From contig MKUQ01000029.1 of NCBI GenBank assembly GCA_001898645.1, positions 1-64,000 on the forward strand: DNA of 64,000 nt, given 5' to 3'. The first letter of the stretch is position 1; the number at the start of each line of letters is the position of its first letter. Shown here one piece after another: positions 9,779 through 18,559 of this stretch. The notes beneath the pieces are model-generated. The model did not search any database and was not told the origin of the DNA. It was given only the letters and a program-made list of their open reading frames with translations. Origin of the DNA: Burkholderiales bacterium 70-64 (GTDB lineage: Bacteria > Pseudomonadota > Gammaproteobacteria > Burkholderiales > Burkholderiaceae_E). A program made the translations under genes and the position numbers.

Positions 9779-10924
9779 ATGCCCGTGATCACCTGCATCG
9801 AGGACCTGCGCCGGCTCGCGCATCGCCGCGTGCCCAGGATGTTCTACGAATACGCCGACTCCGGGTCGTGGACCGAGACCACCTACCGCGCCAACGAGAG
9901 CGACTTCGTCCCGATCAAGCTGCGCCAGCGCGTGGCCGTCGACATCGACAACCGCACCCTGGTGAGCACCATGGTCGGCCAGCCGGTGTCGATGCCCGTC
10001 GCCCTGGCGCCCACCGGGCTGACCGGGATGCAGCACGCCGACGGCGAGATCCTCGCCGCGCGCGCCGCGGCCAAGGCCGGCGTGCCGTTCACGCTGTCGA
10101 CGATGAGCATCTGCTCGATCGAGGACGTGGCGGAGAACACCGACGCCCCGTTCTGGTTCCAGCTCTACGTGATCCGCGATCGCGACTTCATCCGGCGGCT
10201 CATCGAGCGCGCCAAGGCGGCCCGCTGCTCGGCGCTCGTGGTCACGCTGGACCTGCAGGTGATGGGACAGCGCCACAAGGACATCCGCAACGGTCTGTCG
10301 GCCCCGCCCAAGCCGACGCTGGCCAACCTGCTGAACATGGTCACCAAGCCGCGCTGGTGCCTCGGCATGCTGGGCACCAAGCGGCACACCTTCCGCAACA
10401 TCGCCGGTCACGTGGAGGACATCGACGACGTGAGCTCGCTGTCGTCGTGGACCAACCAGCAGTTCGACCCCACCCTGAACTGGGACGACGTGAAGTGGAT
10501 ACGTGATCTATGGGGCGGCAAGCTGATCCTCAAGGGCATCCTCGACCCGGAGGACGTCGAGCCGGCCGTGGCCAGCGGCGCCGACGCGCTGATCGTCTCC
10601 AACCACGGCGGGCGCCAGCTCGACGGCGCGCTGTCGTCCATTCGAGCGCTGCCGGCCATCGTGGAGGCGGTGCGCGGACGCATGGAGGTGCATCTCGACA
10701 GCGGCATCCGCAGCGGCCAGGACGTGATCAAGGCGCTGGCGCTGGGCGCGCGCGGCGTCTACATCGGGCGCGCCTTCCTCTACGGGCTGGGGGCGATGGG
10801 CGAGGCCGGCGTCACCCTGTGCCTGGACATCCTGCGCAAGGAGCTCGATACCACCATGGGCTTCTGCGGGCTGCGCGACGTGAAGAAGATCGATCGCAGC
10901 ATCCTGGTGCCGGGCACTTACTGA
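9779..10924 (+). CDS. lldD: FMN-dependent alpha-hydroxy-acid dehydrogenase (LldD-like)
   Basis: A 381-residue TIM-barrel flavoprotein that oxidises an alpha-hydroxy acid, most probably L-lactate, at the membrane or in the cytosol. Visible features: FYEYADSGSWTE near the start (FMN-binding Tyr), APTGLTGMQHADGE, the active-site SNHGGRQLDGA with catalytic His276 and Arg279, and the FMN phosphate site DSGIRSGQDV followed by GVYIGRAFLYGL. Glycolate or mandelate oxidation is an alternative within the family. Start chosen at the Met of MPVITC; an upstream ATG at 9734 adds 15 residues without family similarity. Its last 7 bp overlap the convergent hyfI-like gene. Confidence 0.87.
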   Translation: MPVITCIEDLRRLAHRRVPRMFYEYADSGSWTETTYRANESDFVPIKLRQRVAVDIDNRTLVSTMVGQPVSMPVALAPTGLTGMQHADGEILAARAAAKAGVPFTLSTMSICSIEDVAENTDAPFWFQLYVIRDRDFIRRLIERAKAARCSALVVTLDLQVMGQRHKDIRNGLSAPPKPTLANLLNMVTKPRWCLGMLGTKRHTFRNIAGHVEDIDDVSSLSSWTNQQFDPTLNWDDVKWIRDLWGGKLILKGILDPEDVEPAVASGADALIVSNHGGRQLDGALSSIRALPAIVEAVRGRMEVHLDSGIRSGQDVIKALALGARGVYIGRAFLYGLGAMGEAGVTLCLDILRKELDTTMGFCGLRDVKKIDRSILVPGTY

Positions 10925-11460
10925 GCGACCGTATCAGGGCGATCCGGATGCCCCGCACGCCGCACGGCCGCGAGGATGCCGCGCAGGATCTCCAGCGGCG
11001 CGGGCGGGCAGCCCGGCACCTCGACATCGACCGGGATCACGTTGGACACCCGCCCCCGGCTGGCATAGCTCTCGCCGAAGATGCCCCCGGTGCAGCCGCA
11101 GTCGCCCACCGCGACGACCAGCCTCGGCTCGGGGGTCGCCTCCCAGGTGCGGCGCAGCGCGTACTCCATGTGCCGCGACACCGGGCCGGTGACCAGCAGC
11201 AGGTCGGCATGGCGCGGGCTCGCCACGAAGCGGATGCCCAGCCCCTCGAGGTTGTAGTAGGGGTTGTTGAGCGCGTGGATCTCCAGCTCGCAGCCGTTGC
11301 AGGAGCCGGCGTCGACCATGCGGATGGCCAGCGCCTGGCCGAGGACGTCGAGGATCTCCTGCCGGATGCGTCCGGTCGCGACGCGCAGCGCGTCGTCGCC
11401 GGCCGGCGCCGGCTCGGTGCGGATGCCGGTGCGCGCGATCTGGCGGGCGATCTTCCACAT
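10918..11460 (-). CDS. hyfI: NuoB/HyfI-like iron-sulfur subunit of Ehr complex
   Basis: A 180-residue small subunit related to NuoB and to the small subunit of group 4 [NiFe] hydrogenases. It should carry one [4Fe-4S] cluster: ligands Cys54 and Cys57 (SCNGCELE), Cys121 or Cys123 (GDCGCTGG) and Cys151 (PGCPPAP). This is the last gene of a seven-gene minus-strand unit; its ATG overlaps the stop of the large-subunit gene. Conservation of all cluster ligands contrasts with loss of the nickel site in the partner subunit, so the complex should still conduct electrons. Redox partner unknown. Confidence 0.88.
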   Translation of the reverse strand: MWKIARQIARTGIRTEPAPAGDDALRVATGRIRQEILDVLGQALAIRMVDAGSCNGCELEIHALNNPYYNLEGLGIRFVASPRHADLLLVTGPVSRHMEYALRRTWEATPEPRLVVAVGDCGCTGGIFGESYASRGRVSNVIPVDVEVPGCPPAPLEILRGILAAVRRAGHPDRPDTVAQ

Positions 11461-13112
11461 CAGAGGTCGTGCCCCGAATAGCTGAGGTTGAAGGACTTGT
11501 TGATCAGCGGGAAGTCCGGGACGATGTTGCCCATCACCGCGTGCTCGAGCACCGGCCAGTTCTGCCACGAGGGATCGTGGCAGTGGCAGCGCCGGATGCA
11601 GCCGCCGGCGTCCAGCTCGAGGGCGACGAACACCTCGCCGCGCCATCCCTCCACCCAGCCGGCGCCGACCGCCTCGCGCGGCGGCAGGCGGATCTCCCCG
11701 CGCACCGGGCCGCCGGGCATGCCGGCGCACAGCGCGCGGATCAGGCGCAGCGACTCGCTCGTCTCCTCGAAGCGCACCAGCACGCGGGCGGCCACGTCGC
11801 CGCCGGTGCCGGCAGCCATCGTCACGGCGAGCCGGTCGTAGGGCGGCCCGGGATGGTCGCAGCGCAGGTCGGCGCGCCGGCCGCTCGCGCGGCCGGCCAG
11901 GCCGGTGAGGCCGAGCCGCGCCGCGAGCTGCGGCGTGACGCGACCGGCGCCCATGAAGCGGTCCTGCAGCCCGGCGTGCTCGTCGTAGACGGCGCGCAGC
12001 GCGGCCACCTCGCGCTCGATCGCGTCGCACTGCGCGCGCATGCGGTCGAGCTGCACCGCGCCCACGTCGGCGGACACGCCGCCGGGCGCGACGCGGTCCA
12101 TCATGAAGCGATGGCCGAAGGCTTCGCGCGACAGCCGCTGCCAGTCTTCGCGCAGGCGCGAGAACTGCGCCAGGCCGAAGGCGAAGCCCGCGTCGTTGGC
12201 GATCGCCCCGAGGTCGCCGAGATGGTTGGCCACCCGTTCGCGCTCGAGCATCAGCGCCCGCAGCCACTGCGCGCGCGCGGGGATCGCGGCATCGGCGGCC
12301 GTCTCCAGCGCCATGCAGCAGGCCCAGGCGAAGGCCACCGTCGAATCGCCCGACACCCGGCCGGCCAGCCGGTGCGCCTCGAGCGTGGCGATCTGCGTGA
12401 AGCGCCGCTCGATGCCCTTGTGGACGTAGCCGAGCCGCTCCTCCAGGCGCAGCACCTTTTCGCCCACCGCCGAGAAGCGGAAGTGGCCGGGCTCGATGAT
12501 GCCTGCGTGCACCGGCCCGACTGCGATCTCGTGCACCCCGTCGCCCTCGACGCGCACGAACGGGTAGTCGGCGGGAAGTGTTTCCCCGGGCGGCGCGGAC
12601 GATGAGGGCGGCGCGGGCGCATCGGAGCGTGCCGGCCCGTCGCGGCGTGCCGGCCCATCGTGGGGCAGCGGCGTGTCGTGGCGCAGCGGCCGGCATCCGG
12701 CCGGCCAGACGCCGTGATCGAGCCACCGGCGGGTGTCGGCGGCGCCCTCGATGGTCACGCCGGCCAGGTCGGTCATCGCACGCTGCATGCGCCCGGCGCA
12801 GGGGAAGACGGCGGCGAGGTCCGGGCATGCCGGCGGTTCGCTCTCGAGGACGAGCTCGAGCCAGGCCAGGCCTTCGGGCACCGCGTAGGCGGCGCAGGCG
12901 ACGATGCCGCCGCTGCGTTCGCCCTCGCCCCCGCCGTTGCCGCCACCGGCCGTGCCGCTGCGATCGCTGGCCCACAGCGCCACCAGGCGCCCGCCGGCAG
13001 CCGCGACCGTGCGCGCCGCCGCCTGCCAGTCGCTGCGCCGCACCCGTGCGCGGGCGATCGGCAGCGGCGCCGGCAGCGGCTCGAAGGCGACGTCCAGCCC
13101 GATCGAGCGCAT
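11460..13112 (-). CDS. hyfG: HyfG-like large subunit without nickel ligands (NuoC-NuoD fusion type)
   Basis: A 550-residue protein: an N-terminal NuoC-like region (about 1-140), a Pro/Ala/Asp-rich linker (about 144-178, with the repeat DGPARRDGPARS) and a NuoD/hydrogenase large-subunit domain (about 180-550; VGPVHAGIIEPGHFRF, GYVHKGIERR). In true [NiFe] hydrogenases the domain has RxCGxC and a C-terminal DPCxxC. Here these are RVSGDST (252-258) and HDPSWQNW (512-519), so no Ni-Fe centre can form. The C-terminus FPLINKSFNLSYSGHDL is typical of Hyf-like and Ehr proteins, including the M. tuberculosis Rv0087 (HycE) type. Likely role: quinone- or partner-facing subunit of an ion-pumping complex. 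Confidence 0.85.
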   Translation of the reverse strand: MRSIGLDVAFEPLPAPLPIARARVRRSDWQAAARTVAAAGGRLVALWASDRSGTAGGGNGGGEGERSGGIVACAAYAVPEGLAWLELVLESEPPACPDLAAVFPCAGRMQRAMTDLAGVTIEGAADTRRWLDHGVWPAGCRPLRHDTPLPHDGPARRDGPARSDAPAPPSSSAPPGETLPADYPFVRVEGDGVHEIAVGPVHAGIIEPGHFRFSAVGEKVLRLEERLGYVHKGIERRFTQIATLEAHRLAGRVSGDSTVAFAWACCMALETAADAAIPARAQWLRALMLERERVANHLGDLGAIANDAGFAFGLAQFSRLREDWQRLSREAFGHRFMMDRVAPGGVSADVGAVQLDRMRAQCDAIEREVAALRAVYDEHAGLQDRFMGAGRVTPQLAARLGLTGLAGRASGRRADLRCDHPGPPYDRLAVTMAAGTGGDVAARVLVRFEETSESLRLIRALCAGMPGGPVRGEIRLPPREAVGAGWVEGWRGEVFVALELDAGGCIRRCHCHDPSWQNWPVLEHAVMGNIVPDFPLINKSFNLSYSGHDL

Positions 13113-13116
13113 CGCT

Positions 13117-14571
13117 TCAGCCGCCGATCATGCGCGCGGCCTCGCGGTACCACGCATCCAGGTAGGGCGGCACGTAGAGCCCCAGCATCAGCCCGAGCGC
13201 GAGGTGCACGAACACCGGCACCAGCGCCGGGGGATGGGCGAGCCGCCGCAGCGAGGTGTCGCCGAACACCATCGGCTGCACCCGCGCGAACACCGAGGCG
13301 AACGCCACGCCCAGCGCCACCAGCAGGAACGGGGTGGCCCACGCCTGCTGGCGCATCGCGGTGGTGATGATGAGGAACTCGCTGGCGAACACGCCGAACG
13401 GCGGCATGCCGAGGATCGCCAGCGAGCCCAGCATCATCCCCCAGCCGACCGTCGGGCTGATGCGGATGAGGCCACGGATGTCGTCCATCACCTGCGTGCC
13501 GGCCTTCTGCGTCGCGTGTCCGACCGCGAAGAAGATCGCCGACTTGATCAGCGAGTGCACCGTCATGTGCAGCAGCCCGGCGAAGTTGGCGATCGGGCCG
13601 CCCAGGCCGAAGGCGAAGGTCATCAGGCCCATGTGCTCGATCGAGGAGTAGGCGAACATCCGCTTGACGTCGCGCTGGCGCGTCAGCAGGAAGGTGGCGG
13701 CGACCACCGACAGCAGGCCGAAGCCGATCATCATGCGTCCCGCCAGCGGGCTCGCCAGCGCGCCGTCGGTGAGCACCTTGCAGCGCAGGATCGCATACAG
13801 CGCCACGTTCAGCAGCAGCCCGGACAGCACCGCCGAGACCGGCGTCGGTCCTTCCGCGTGCGCATCGGGCAGCCAGTTGTGCACCGGCACCAGCCCGACC
13901 TTGGTGCCGTAGCCGATGAACAGGAACGCGAAGGCCAGCGTGATGATGTCCGGATCGAGCCGGTCCTTCACCGCGTCGAGGTTGGTCCACAGCAGTGCGC
14001 CGCCCTCGGCGCCGATCACCTTCTCGGCCGCCATGTACAGCAGCACCGTGCCGAACAGCGCCTGCGCGATGCCGACGCCGCACAGGATGAAGTACTTCCA
14101 TGCCGCCTCGAGGCTGGCGGCGGTGCGGTAGACGCTCACCAGCAGCACGGTGGTCAGCGTCGCGGCCTCCATCGCCACCCACAGGATGCCCATGTTGTTG
14201 GTCATCAGCGCCAGCAGCATCGTGAAGCTGAACAGCTGGTACATGCTGTGGTACAGGCGCAGCCGCGGCGCCGTCATCCGGCCCTGGTCGCGCTCGACGC
14301 GCATGTACGGCCGCGAGAAGATGGCGGTGGTGAAGCCGACGAAGGCGGTGAGCGTAACCAGGAATACGTTCAGCGCGTCGATGAAGAACTCGTGTCCCCA
14401 GGCGAACAGCGGGCCGTCGGCGATCACCTGGACGGTGAGCGCGCAGGCGGCGAGGAAGGTCGCCAGGCTGAAGGCGACGTTGAGGTCCATCGCGCGGTCG
14501 CGATGGCCCCACAGCGCGAGCACCGCGCCGCCGGCGAGCGGAATGGCGAGTACCAGCAGCAGTGCCTGCAC
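13117..14571 (-). CDS. hyfF: HyfF-like proton-translocating membrane subunit
   Basis: A 484-residue antiporter-like subunit of the NuoL/M/N family with about 13-14 membrane segments. Signature residues of the proton channel are present: the Glu in ILWVAMEAATLTTVLLV (the conserved TM5 Glu) and the Lys/His segment HNWLPDAHAEGPTPVSAVLS. Start is a GTG at 14571, directly after the stop of hyfE. It lies between hyfE and hyfG in the order usual for Hyf/Ehr operons. Expected in the inner membrane. Confidence 0.9.
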   Translation of the reverse strand: MQALLLVLAIPLAGGAVLALWGHRDRAMDLNVAFSLATFLAACALTVQVIADGPLFAWGHEFFIDALNVFLVTLTAFVGFTTAIFSRPYMRVERDQGRMTAPRLRLYHSMYQLFSFTMLLALMTNNMGILWVAMEAATLTTVLLVSVYRTAASLEAAWKYFILCGVGIAQALFGTVLLYMAAEKVIGAEGGALLWTNLDAVKDRLDPDIITLAFAFLFIGYGTKVGLVPVHNWLPDAHAEGPTPVSAVLSGLLLNVALYAILRCKVLTDGALASPLAGRMMIGFGLLSVVAATFLLTRQRDVKRMFAYSSIEHMGLMTFAFGLGGPIANFAGLLHMTVHSLIKSAIFFAVGHATQKAGTQVMDDIRGLIRISPTVGWGMMLGSLAILGMPPFGVFASEFLIITTAMRQQAWATPFLLVALGVAFASVFARVQPMVFGDTSLRRLAHPPALVPVFVHLALGLMLGLYVPPYLDAWYREAARMIGG

Positions 14572-14573
14572 GG

Positions 14574-15233
14574 TCAGTCCTCCTTGAGCCGCTCGAGGTG
14601 GCGGATGTCCAGGCTGTCGAACTGCTCGCGGATCTGGAACATGAACACGCCCAGGATCAGCACGCCGATCAGCACGTCGAGGGCGATGCCCAGCTCGACC
14701 ACCATCGGCATGCCGTAGGTGGCCGAGGTGGCGGCGAAGAACAGGCCGTTCTCCATCGACAGGAAGCCGATCACCTGCGGCACCGCCTTGGCGCGCGTGA
14801 TCATCATCATGAACGACAGCAGCACGCAGGCCAGTGCGATGCCGAGCGAGCCGCGCGCGATCGACGACGATAGCTGCGCGATCGGCGTGGCCAGGTTGAA
14901 CGAGAAGATCACCAGCAGGATGCCGATCAGCATCGTGGTCGGGATGTTGATCAGCGTCTCCACGTCCCAGCGCACGTCGAGGCGCTCGATCACCCGGTGC
15001 AGCAGCAGCGGGATCAGCACCACCTTCAGGGCGAAGGTGAGCGCCGCCGAGACGTACAGGTGCGGCTGCTGCGTCACGTAGCCGACCGCGGAGGTGGCGA
15101 TCACCAGGGTCGCGCCCTGCAGCGTGAACAGGTTGATCAGCGACAGGATGCGGCGCTGCGAGATCATCGCGAAGGCGAGCAGCAGCAGCACCGCGCCGAG
15201 CAGGTTGATGAACTGGGCGAACAGCGGCGCCAC
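14574..15233 (-). CDS. hyfE: HyfE-like membrane subunit
   Basis: A 219-residue hydrophobic protein matching HyfE (about 216 residues), which is NuoK-like in its C-terminal half, with about 6-7 membrane segments. Conserved stretch FLSMENGLFFAATSATYGMP carries the Glu that corresponds to the channel Glu of NuoK. The start is a GTG at 15233, two bases after the stop of hyfC; the frame is open further upstream, but that would overlap hyfC and has no family match. Part of the Ehr-like operon. Confidence 0.87.
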   Translation of the reverse strand: MAPLFAQFINLLGAVLLLLAFAMISQRRILSLINLFTLQGATLVIATSAVGYVTQQPHLYVSAALTFALKVVLIPLLLHRVIERLDVRWDVETLINIPTTMLIGILLVIFSFNLATPIAQLSSSIARGSLGIALACVLLSFMMMITRAKAVPQVIGFLSMENGLFFAATSATYGMPMVVELGIALDVLIGVLILGVFMFQIREQFDSLDIRHLERLKED

Positions 15234-15235
15234 TC

Positions 15236-16186
15236 TCAACCTCCGAGCAGGATGTGCACCAGCAGCCCGATCACCGCCAGCAGGAAGGCGGTGGCCAGGA
15301 ACTCGGGGACGCGGAAGATGCGCATCTTGGCGCTCACGGTCTCGAGCGCGGCCAGGCTCATGCCGCCGATGGCGAGCTTCACGACCAGCGCCGGCAGCGC
15401 GAAGAGCAGCTCCAGCGGCGCCTGCGCCTCGGCGATGCCCCAGGGAAAGAACAGCGCCAGCCCGATGCACGAATAGGCGAACAGCTTCAGGCTGGCGGCC
15501 CATTCGATCAGCGCCAGGTGCCGACCCGAGTACTCCAGCACCAGCGCCTCGTGGATCATGGTCAGCTCGAGGTGCGTGGCCGGGTTGTCGATCGGGATGC
15601 GGGCGTTCTCGGCCAGCGACACCATGGTGAACGCCACGCCGGCGAAGGCCAGCACCGGGTGGATCGCCAGCTCGCGGTGGGCGAGCGTCTCCACGATGGT
15701 GGTGAGCGAGGTCGAATGCGAGATCAGCGAGGCCGAGAACAGCACCATCAGCAGCGCCGGCTCGGCCAGGAAGCCGATGAGCATCTCGCGCCGCGCGCCC
15801 ATCGTGCCGAAGGCGGTGCCGACGTCCATCGCGGCCAGCGAGACGAACACCCGCGCCAGGGCCAGCAGCCCCACCAGCGCGATCGCGTCGGCGGCGCGCG
15901 ACAGCGGCAGGTCGGTCGACAGCGTGGGGACGATCGCGCAGGCCACCAGCATGCAGCCGAACACGATGTAGGGCGCCGAGCGAAAGATCCGCGAGGCGTG
16001 CTCGGCGACCACCGATTCCTTGACGAACAGCTTGTGCAGCACGCGGTACGGCCGCCACAGGCTGGGCGCCGAGCGGTTCTGCAGCCAGGCGCGCCACATG
16101 TCGACCCAGCCGCTGAGGATGGGCGCCAGCAGCAGCGCCGCCACGATGGCGAGCACCTGCGAGATGGCGGCATAGAGCGTGCTCAT
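15236..16186 (-). CDS. hyfC: HyfC/NuoH-like membrane subunit
   Basis: A 316-residue NuoH-family subunit (HyfC is about 315), with 8 or so membrane segments. It forms the membrane anchor next to the peripheral arm in complex I-type enzymes. The cytoplasmic loop motif ENARIPIDNPATHLELTMIH, with its acidic and Arg residues, is intact, as expected for a coupling subunit. ATG 16186 overlaps the TGA of hyfB (ATGA), so the two are translationally coupled. Confidence 0.9.
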   Translation of the reverse strand: MSTLYAAISQVLAIVAALLLAPILSGWVDMWRAWLQNRSAPSLWRPYRVLHKLFVKESVVAEHASRIFRSAPYIVFGCMLVACAIVPTLSTDLPLSRAADAIALVGLLALARVFVSLAAMDVGTAFGTMGARREMLIGFLAEPALLMVLFSASLISHSTSLTTIVETLAHRELAIHPVLAFAGVAFTMVSLAENARIPIDNPATHLELTMIHEALVLEYSGRHLALIEWAASLKLFAYSCIGLALFFPWGIAEAQAPLELLFALPALVVKLAIGGMSLAALETVSAKMRIFRVPEFLATAFLLAVIGLLVHILLGG

Positions 16187-18216
16187 CGCCTCACCAGCAG
16201 CAGCATCACGATCAGCGTCACGAAGCTGTACATCAGGTAGATCGCGATGCGTCCCTGCTGCAGCAGGCCGACCAGGCGGGCGATCCGCGCCGTGGCCGCG
16301 GCGATCGGCAGGTACAGCCAGTACCAGAAATGATCCTCGGCCGTGACCCGGTAGCGCGGCTGCGCGTCGAACGCCGTGGGCAGCTCGCGCCGCATGCGGA
16401 AGAAAGGCTCGAAGATCTGCCGGATCGGCTGCCCGAAGCCCTCGGCGGTGTCCTGCATGCGCGCGCTCTGCCACGGAAAGCCGCAGGCCCAGGGCGGCGC
16501 GCGCCGCAGCCGCCCGTGATAGAGCAGGCGCACCAGCAGCCACGCGATCGCGAAGCTCGCCGCGATGCCGAGCAGGAAGATCACCGGGCCGTAGCTCGCC
16601 CGCTCGATGCCGGCCGGCGTCAGCAGCCATCCGTGGGCGGCCACCGTGTCGCCGAGGCCGGCTTGCACCAGCAGGCGGGTCACCGGATCGATCAGCTGGA
16701 TGAACTGGCTCGGCAGCAGCCCGAGCGCGACGCAGCCGGCGACCAGCCACAGCATGCCGGCACGTTCCCACCGCCCGGCATCGTGCGCCTGCGCGAGCTT
16801 CTCCTCGCGCGGCTGGCCCAGGAAGATGACGCCGAAGAACTTGACCATGGTGTAGCCGGCCAGCGCCGCGACCAGCGCGATCAGAGCGGCGACCACCGGG
16901 ATCAGCATGTTCAGCACCGGGTGCGGCAGGCCCGGCGTGAACAGGAAGCTCTGCAGCAGCAGCCACTCCGACACGAAGCCGCCGAGCGGCGGCAGGCCGG
17001 CGCTGGCGAGCACGCCCACCAGCGTCACCCAGGCCACCCACGGCGTGTAGCGCATGAGGCCGCCCAGCTTGCCGAGGTTGCGCTCGCCGGTGGCGTGCAG
17101 CACCGAGCCAGTGCCGACGAACAGCAGGCTCTTGAACAGCGCGTGGCTGGCGACGTGGTACAGGCAGGCGGTGAGCGCCAGCGCCGCGATCGTTCGCATG
17201 CCGTAGGCGGAGAACACGATGGCCAGCCCGATCGCGGCGAACAGCAGCCCGATGTTCTCGATCGACGAATAGGCGAGCAGGCGCTTCATGTCGACCTGCA
17301 CCGCCGCGAAGATCACCCCATACAGCGCGGTGGCCAGCCCCAGCGCGAGTAGCGCCGCGCCCCACCACCACAGCTGCAGCGGCAGCAGGTCGAACGCGAC
17401 GCGCAGCACGCCATAGGCCGCGGTCTTGATCATCACGCCGCTCATCAGCGCCGAGACCGGCGAGGGCGCGGCCGGATGCGCCTCGGGCAGCCAGACGTGC
17501 AGCGGCAGCAGGCCGGCCTTGGCGCCGAAGCCGGTCACCGCCAGCAGGAATGCCGCCGAGGCCCAGAACGGATCGAGCCGCTGCGCGCGCATGTTGGCGA
17601 AGGTGTAGTCGCCGGTGTTGGCCTGCAGCACGCCGAAGCACATCAGGATGGCGATCGCGCCGACGTGGGCCACCAGCAGGTAGATGTAGCCGGCGCGGCG
17701 GATCTCGGGGATGCGGTGGTTGGCGGTGACCAGGAAGAACGACGACAGCGCCATGGTTTCCCACACCACCATGAACGCGTAGGCGTCGTCGGCCAGCACC
17801 ACCATCGCCATGCTGGCGAGGAACACGTGGTACTCCAGGCACAGCAGGCCCGGCGGCGTGCCTTCCCCGCGGCGGAAGTAGCCGGCCGCGAAGGCCGACA
17901 CGCCGGCCGCGGCGCCGCCGATCACCATCAGGAAGAATGCCGATAGCCCGTCGAGCCGCAGGTGGAAGGGCAGGCCCGGCAGGCCGAGCGGCAGGACGGC
18001 GGTCTGCGCGGACCCGAACAGCGCGGCGATCGCGACGCCGGCCAGCACCACGCCGAGCGCCCCGCCGGCAGGGAACAGCACGTGCGCGACCAGCCGGAAA
18101 CGGCGCAGGGCGAACACGCCGGCCGCGCCGACCGCGAGCCAGCCGACCACCACCGCCAGCGCCCAGTCGATCGCCAGCCAGGCTGACGGTGCGGCGATCT
18201 CAGCGGGCGCGACCAC
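16183..18216 (-). CDS. hyfB: HyfB-like (NuoL family) membrane subunit
   Basis: A 677-residue antiporter-type subunit of the NuoL/HyfB family, with 14 core membrane segments plus C-terminal extra helices. Motifs: MVVWETMALSSFFLVT (TM5 Glu) and HVWLPEAHPAAPSPVSALMS. The start is a GTG at 18216 with AAGGGG about 8 bases upstream; it overlaps the end of the ribbon-helix-helix gene by 17 bp. First structural gene of the Ehr-like operon. The presence of two NuoL/M-type subunits (HyfB and HyfF) argues for ion pumping. Confidence 0.88.
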   Translation of the reverse strand: MVAPAEIAAPSAWLAIDWALAVVVGWLAVGAAGVFALRRFRLVAHVLFPAGGALGVVLAGVAIAALFGSAQTAVLPLGLPGLPFHLRLDGLSAFFLMVIGGAAAGVSAFAAGYFRRGEGTPPGLLCLEYHVFLASMAMVVLADDAYAFMVVWETMALSSFFLVTANHRIPEIRRAGYIYLLVAHVGAIAILMCFGVLQANTGDYTFANMRAQRLDPFWASAAFLLAVTGFGAKAGLLPLHVWLPEAHPAAPSPVSALMSGVMIKTAAYGVLRVAFDLLPLQLWWWGAALLALGLATALYGVIFAAVQVDMKRLLAYSSIENIGLLFAAIGLAIVFSAYGMRTIAALALTACLYHVASHALFKSLLFVGTGSVLHATGERNLGKLGGLMRYTPWVAWVTLVGVLASAGLPPLGGFVSEWLLLQSFLFTPGLPHPVLNMLIPVVAALIALVAALAGYTMVKFFGVIFLGQPREEKLAQAHDAGRWERAGMLWLVAGCVALGLLPSQFIQLIDPVTRLLVQAGLGDTVAAHGWLLTPAGIERASYGPVIFLLGIAASFAIAWLLVRLLYHGRLRRAPPWACGFPWQSARMQDTAEGFGQPIRQIFEPFFRMRRELPTAFDAQPRYRVTAEDHFWYWLYLPIAAATARIARLVGLLQQGRIAIYLMYSFVTLIVMLLLVRR

Positions 18217-18457
18217 GCGCCGGCCCCTTCGAGCGGGTCGCGCCGGACTTGCGTTGCGGCGCCTCGCGGCCCTCGGCGGATTCGGCCGCGGTGATGCCCG
18301 ACGGCACGTACTCCACGCCGTGCGCGGCCAGGTACTCGCGGATCAGCCGCCGCACCACCTGGGACGGGGTGACGTCCTGGCTCGCGCACAGCCGCTCGAA
18401 GGCCGCCTTCTTGGCGGGATCGATGAGCAGGGTGAGTCGCGCCGTCTTGAGTTCCAT
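18200..18457 (-). CDS. ribbon-helix-helix DNA-binding protein
   Basis: An 85-residue protein with an N-terminal ribbon-helix-helix (MetJ/Arc type) fold: a short strand ARLTLLID (about 6-13), helix A KKAAFERLCASQ and helix B SQVVRRLIREYLAAHG. The rest is a basic, Ala/Gly-rich tail. I chose ATG 18457 because of the GGGACGG just upstream and because the fold begins there; ATGs at 18472 and 18523 extend the frame. Its 3' end overlaps hyfB, so it is probably the first gene of the operon and may control it. CATGC-containing repeats around its promoter are candidate operators. Confidence 0.75.
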   Translation of the reverse strand: MELKTARLTLLIDPAKKAAFERLCASQDVTPSQVVRRLIREYLAAHGVEYVPSGITAAESAEGREAPQRKSGATRSKGPARGRAR

Positions 18458-18468
18458 GCCGTCCCATC

Positions 18469-18527
18469 GCATGCTAAGAACATTAACATGCTCCGCACAT
18501 TTTAGGCGCATGCCCGCGTCCACGCAA
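18469..18527 (-). promoter_or_regulatory. sigma70-type promoter with GCATGC repeats, RHH-hyf operon
   Basis: On the minus strand TTGCGT (18527-18522) and TAAAAT (18504-18499) are 17 bp apart, a good sigma70 promoter placing the start of transcription near 18492. Three similar short palindromic motifs surround it: GCATGC at 18508-18513 (in the spacer), ACATGC at 18486-18491 and GCATGC at 18469-18474. Ribbon-helix-helix repressors usually bind repeated short sites overlapping their own promoter, so autoregulation is plausible. The motifs are seen; binding is inferred. Confidence 0.5.
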
Positions 18528-18559
18528 GACCGGGCCGCGCAGCAGGTTCCTTCGCACGT

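Noticed and set aside
10918..18216. A functional [NiFe] hydrogenase 4 or formate hydrogenlyase
   Set aside because: The large subunit lacks both nickel-binding cysteine pairs, and no formate dehydrogenase or maturation genes are visible.
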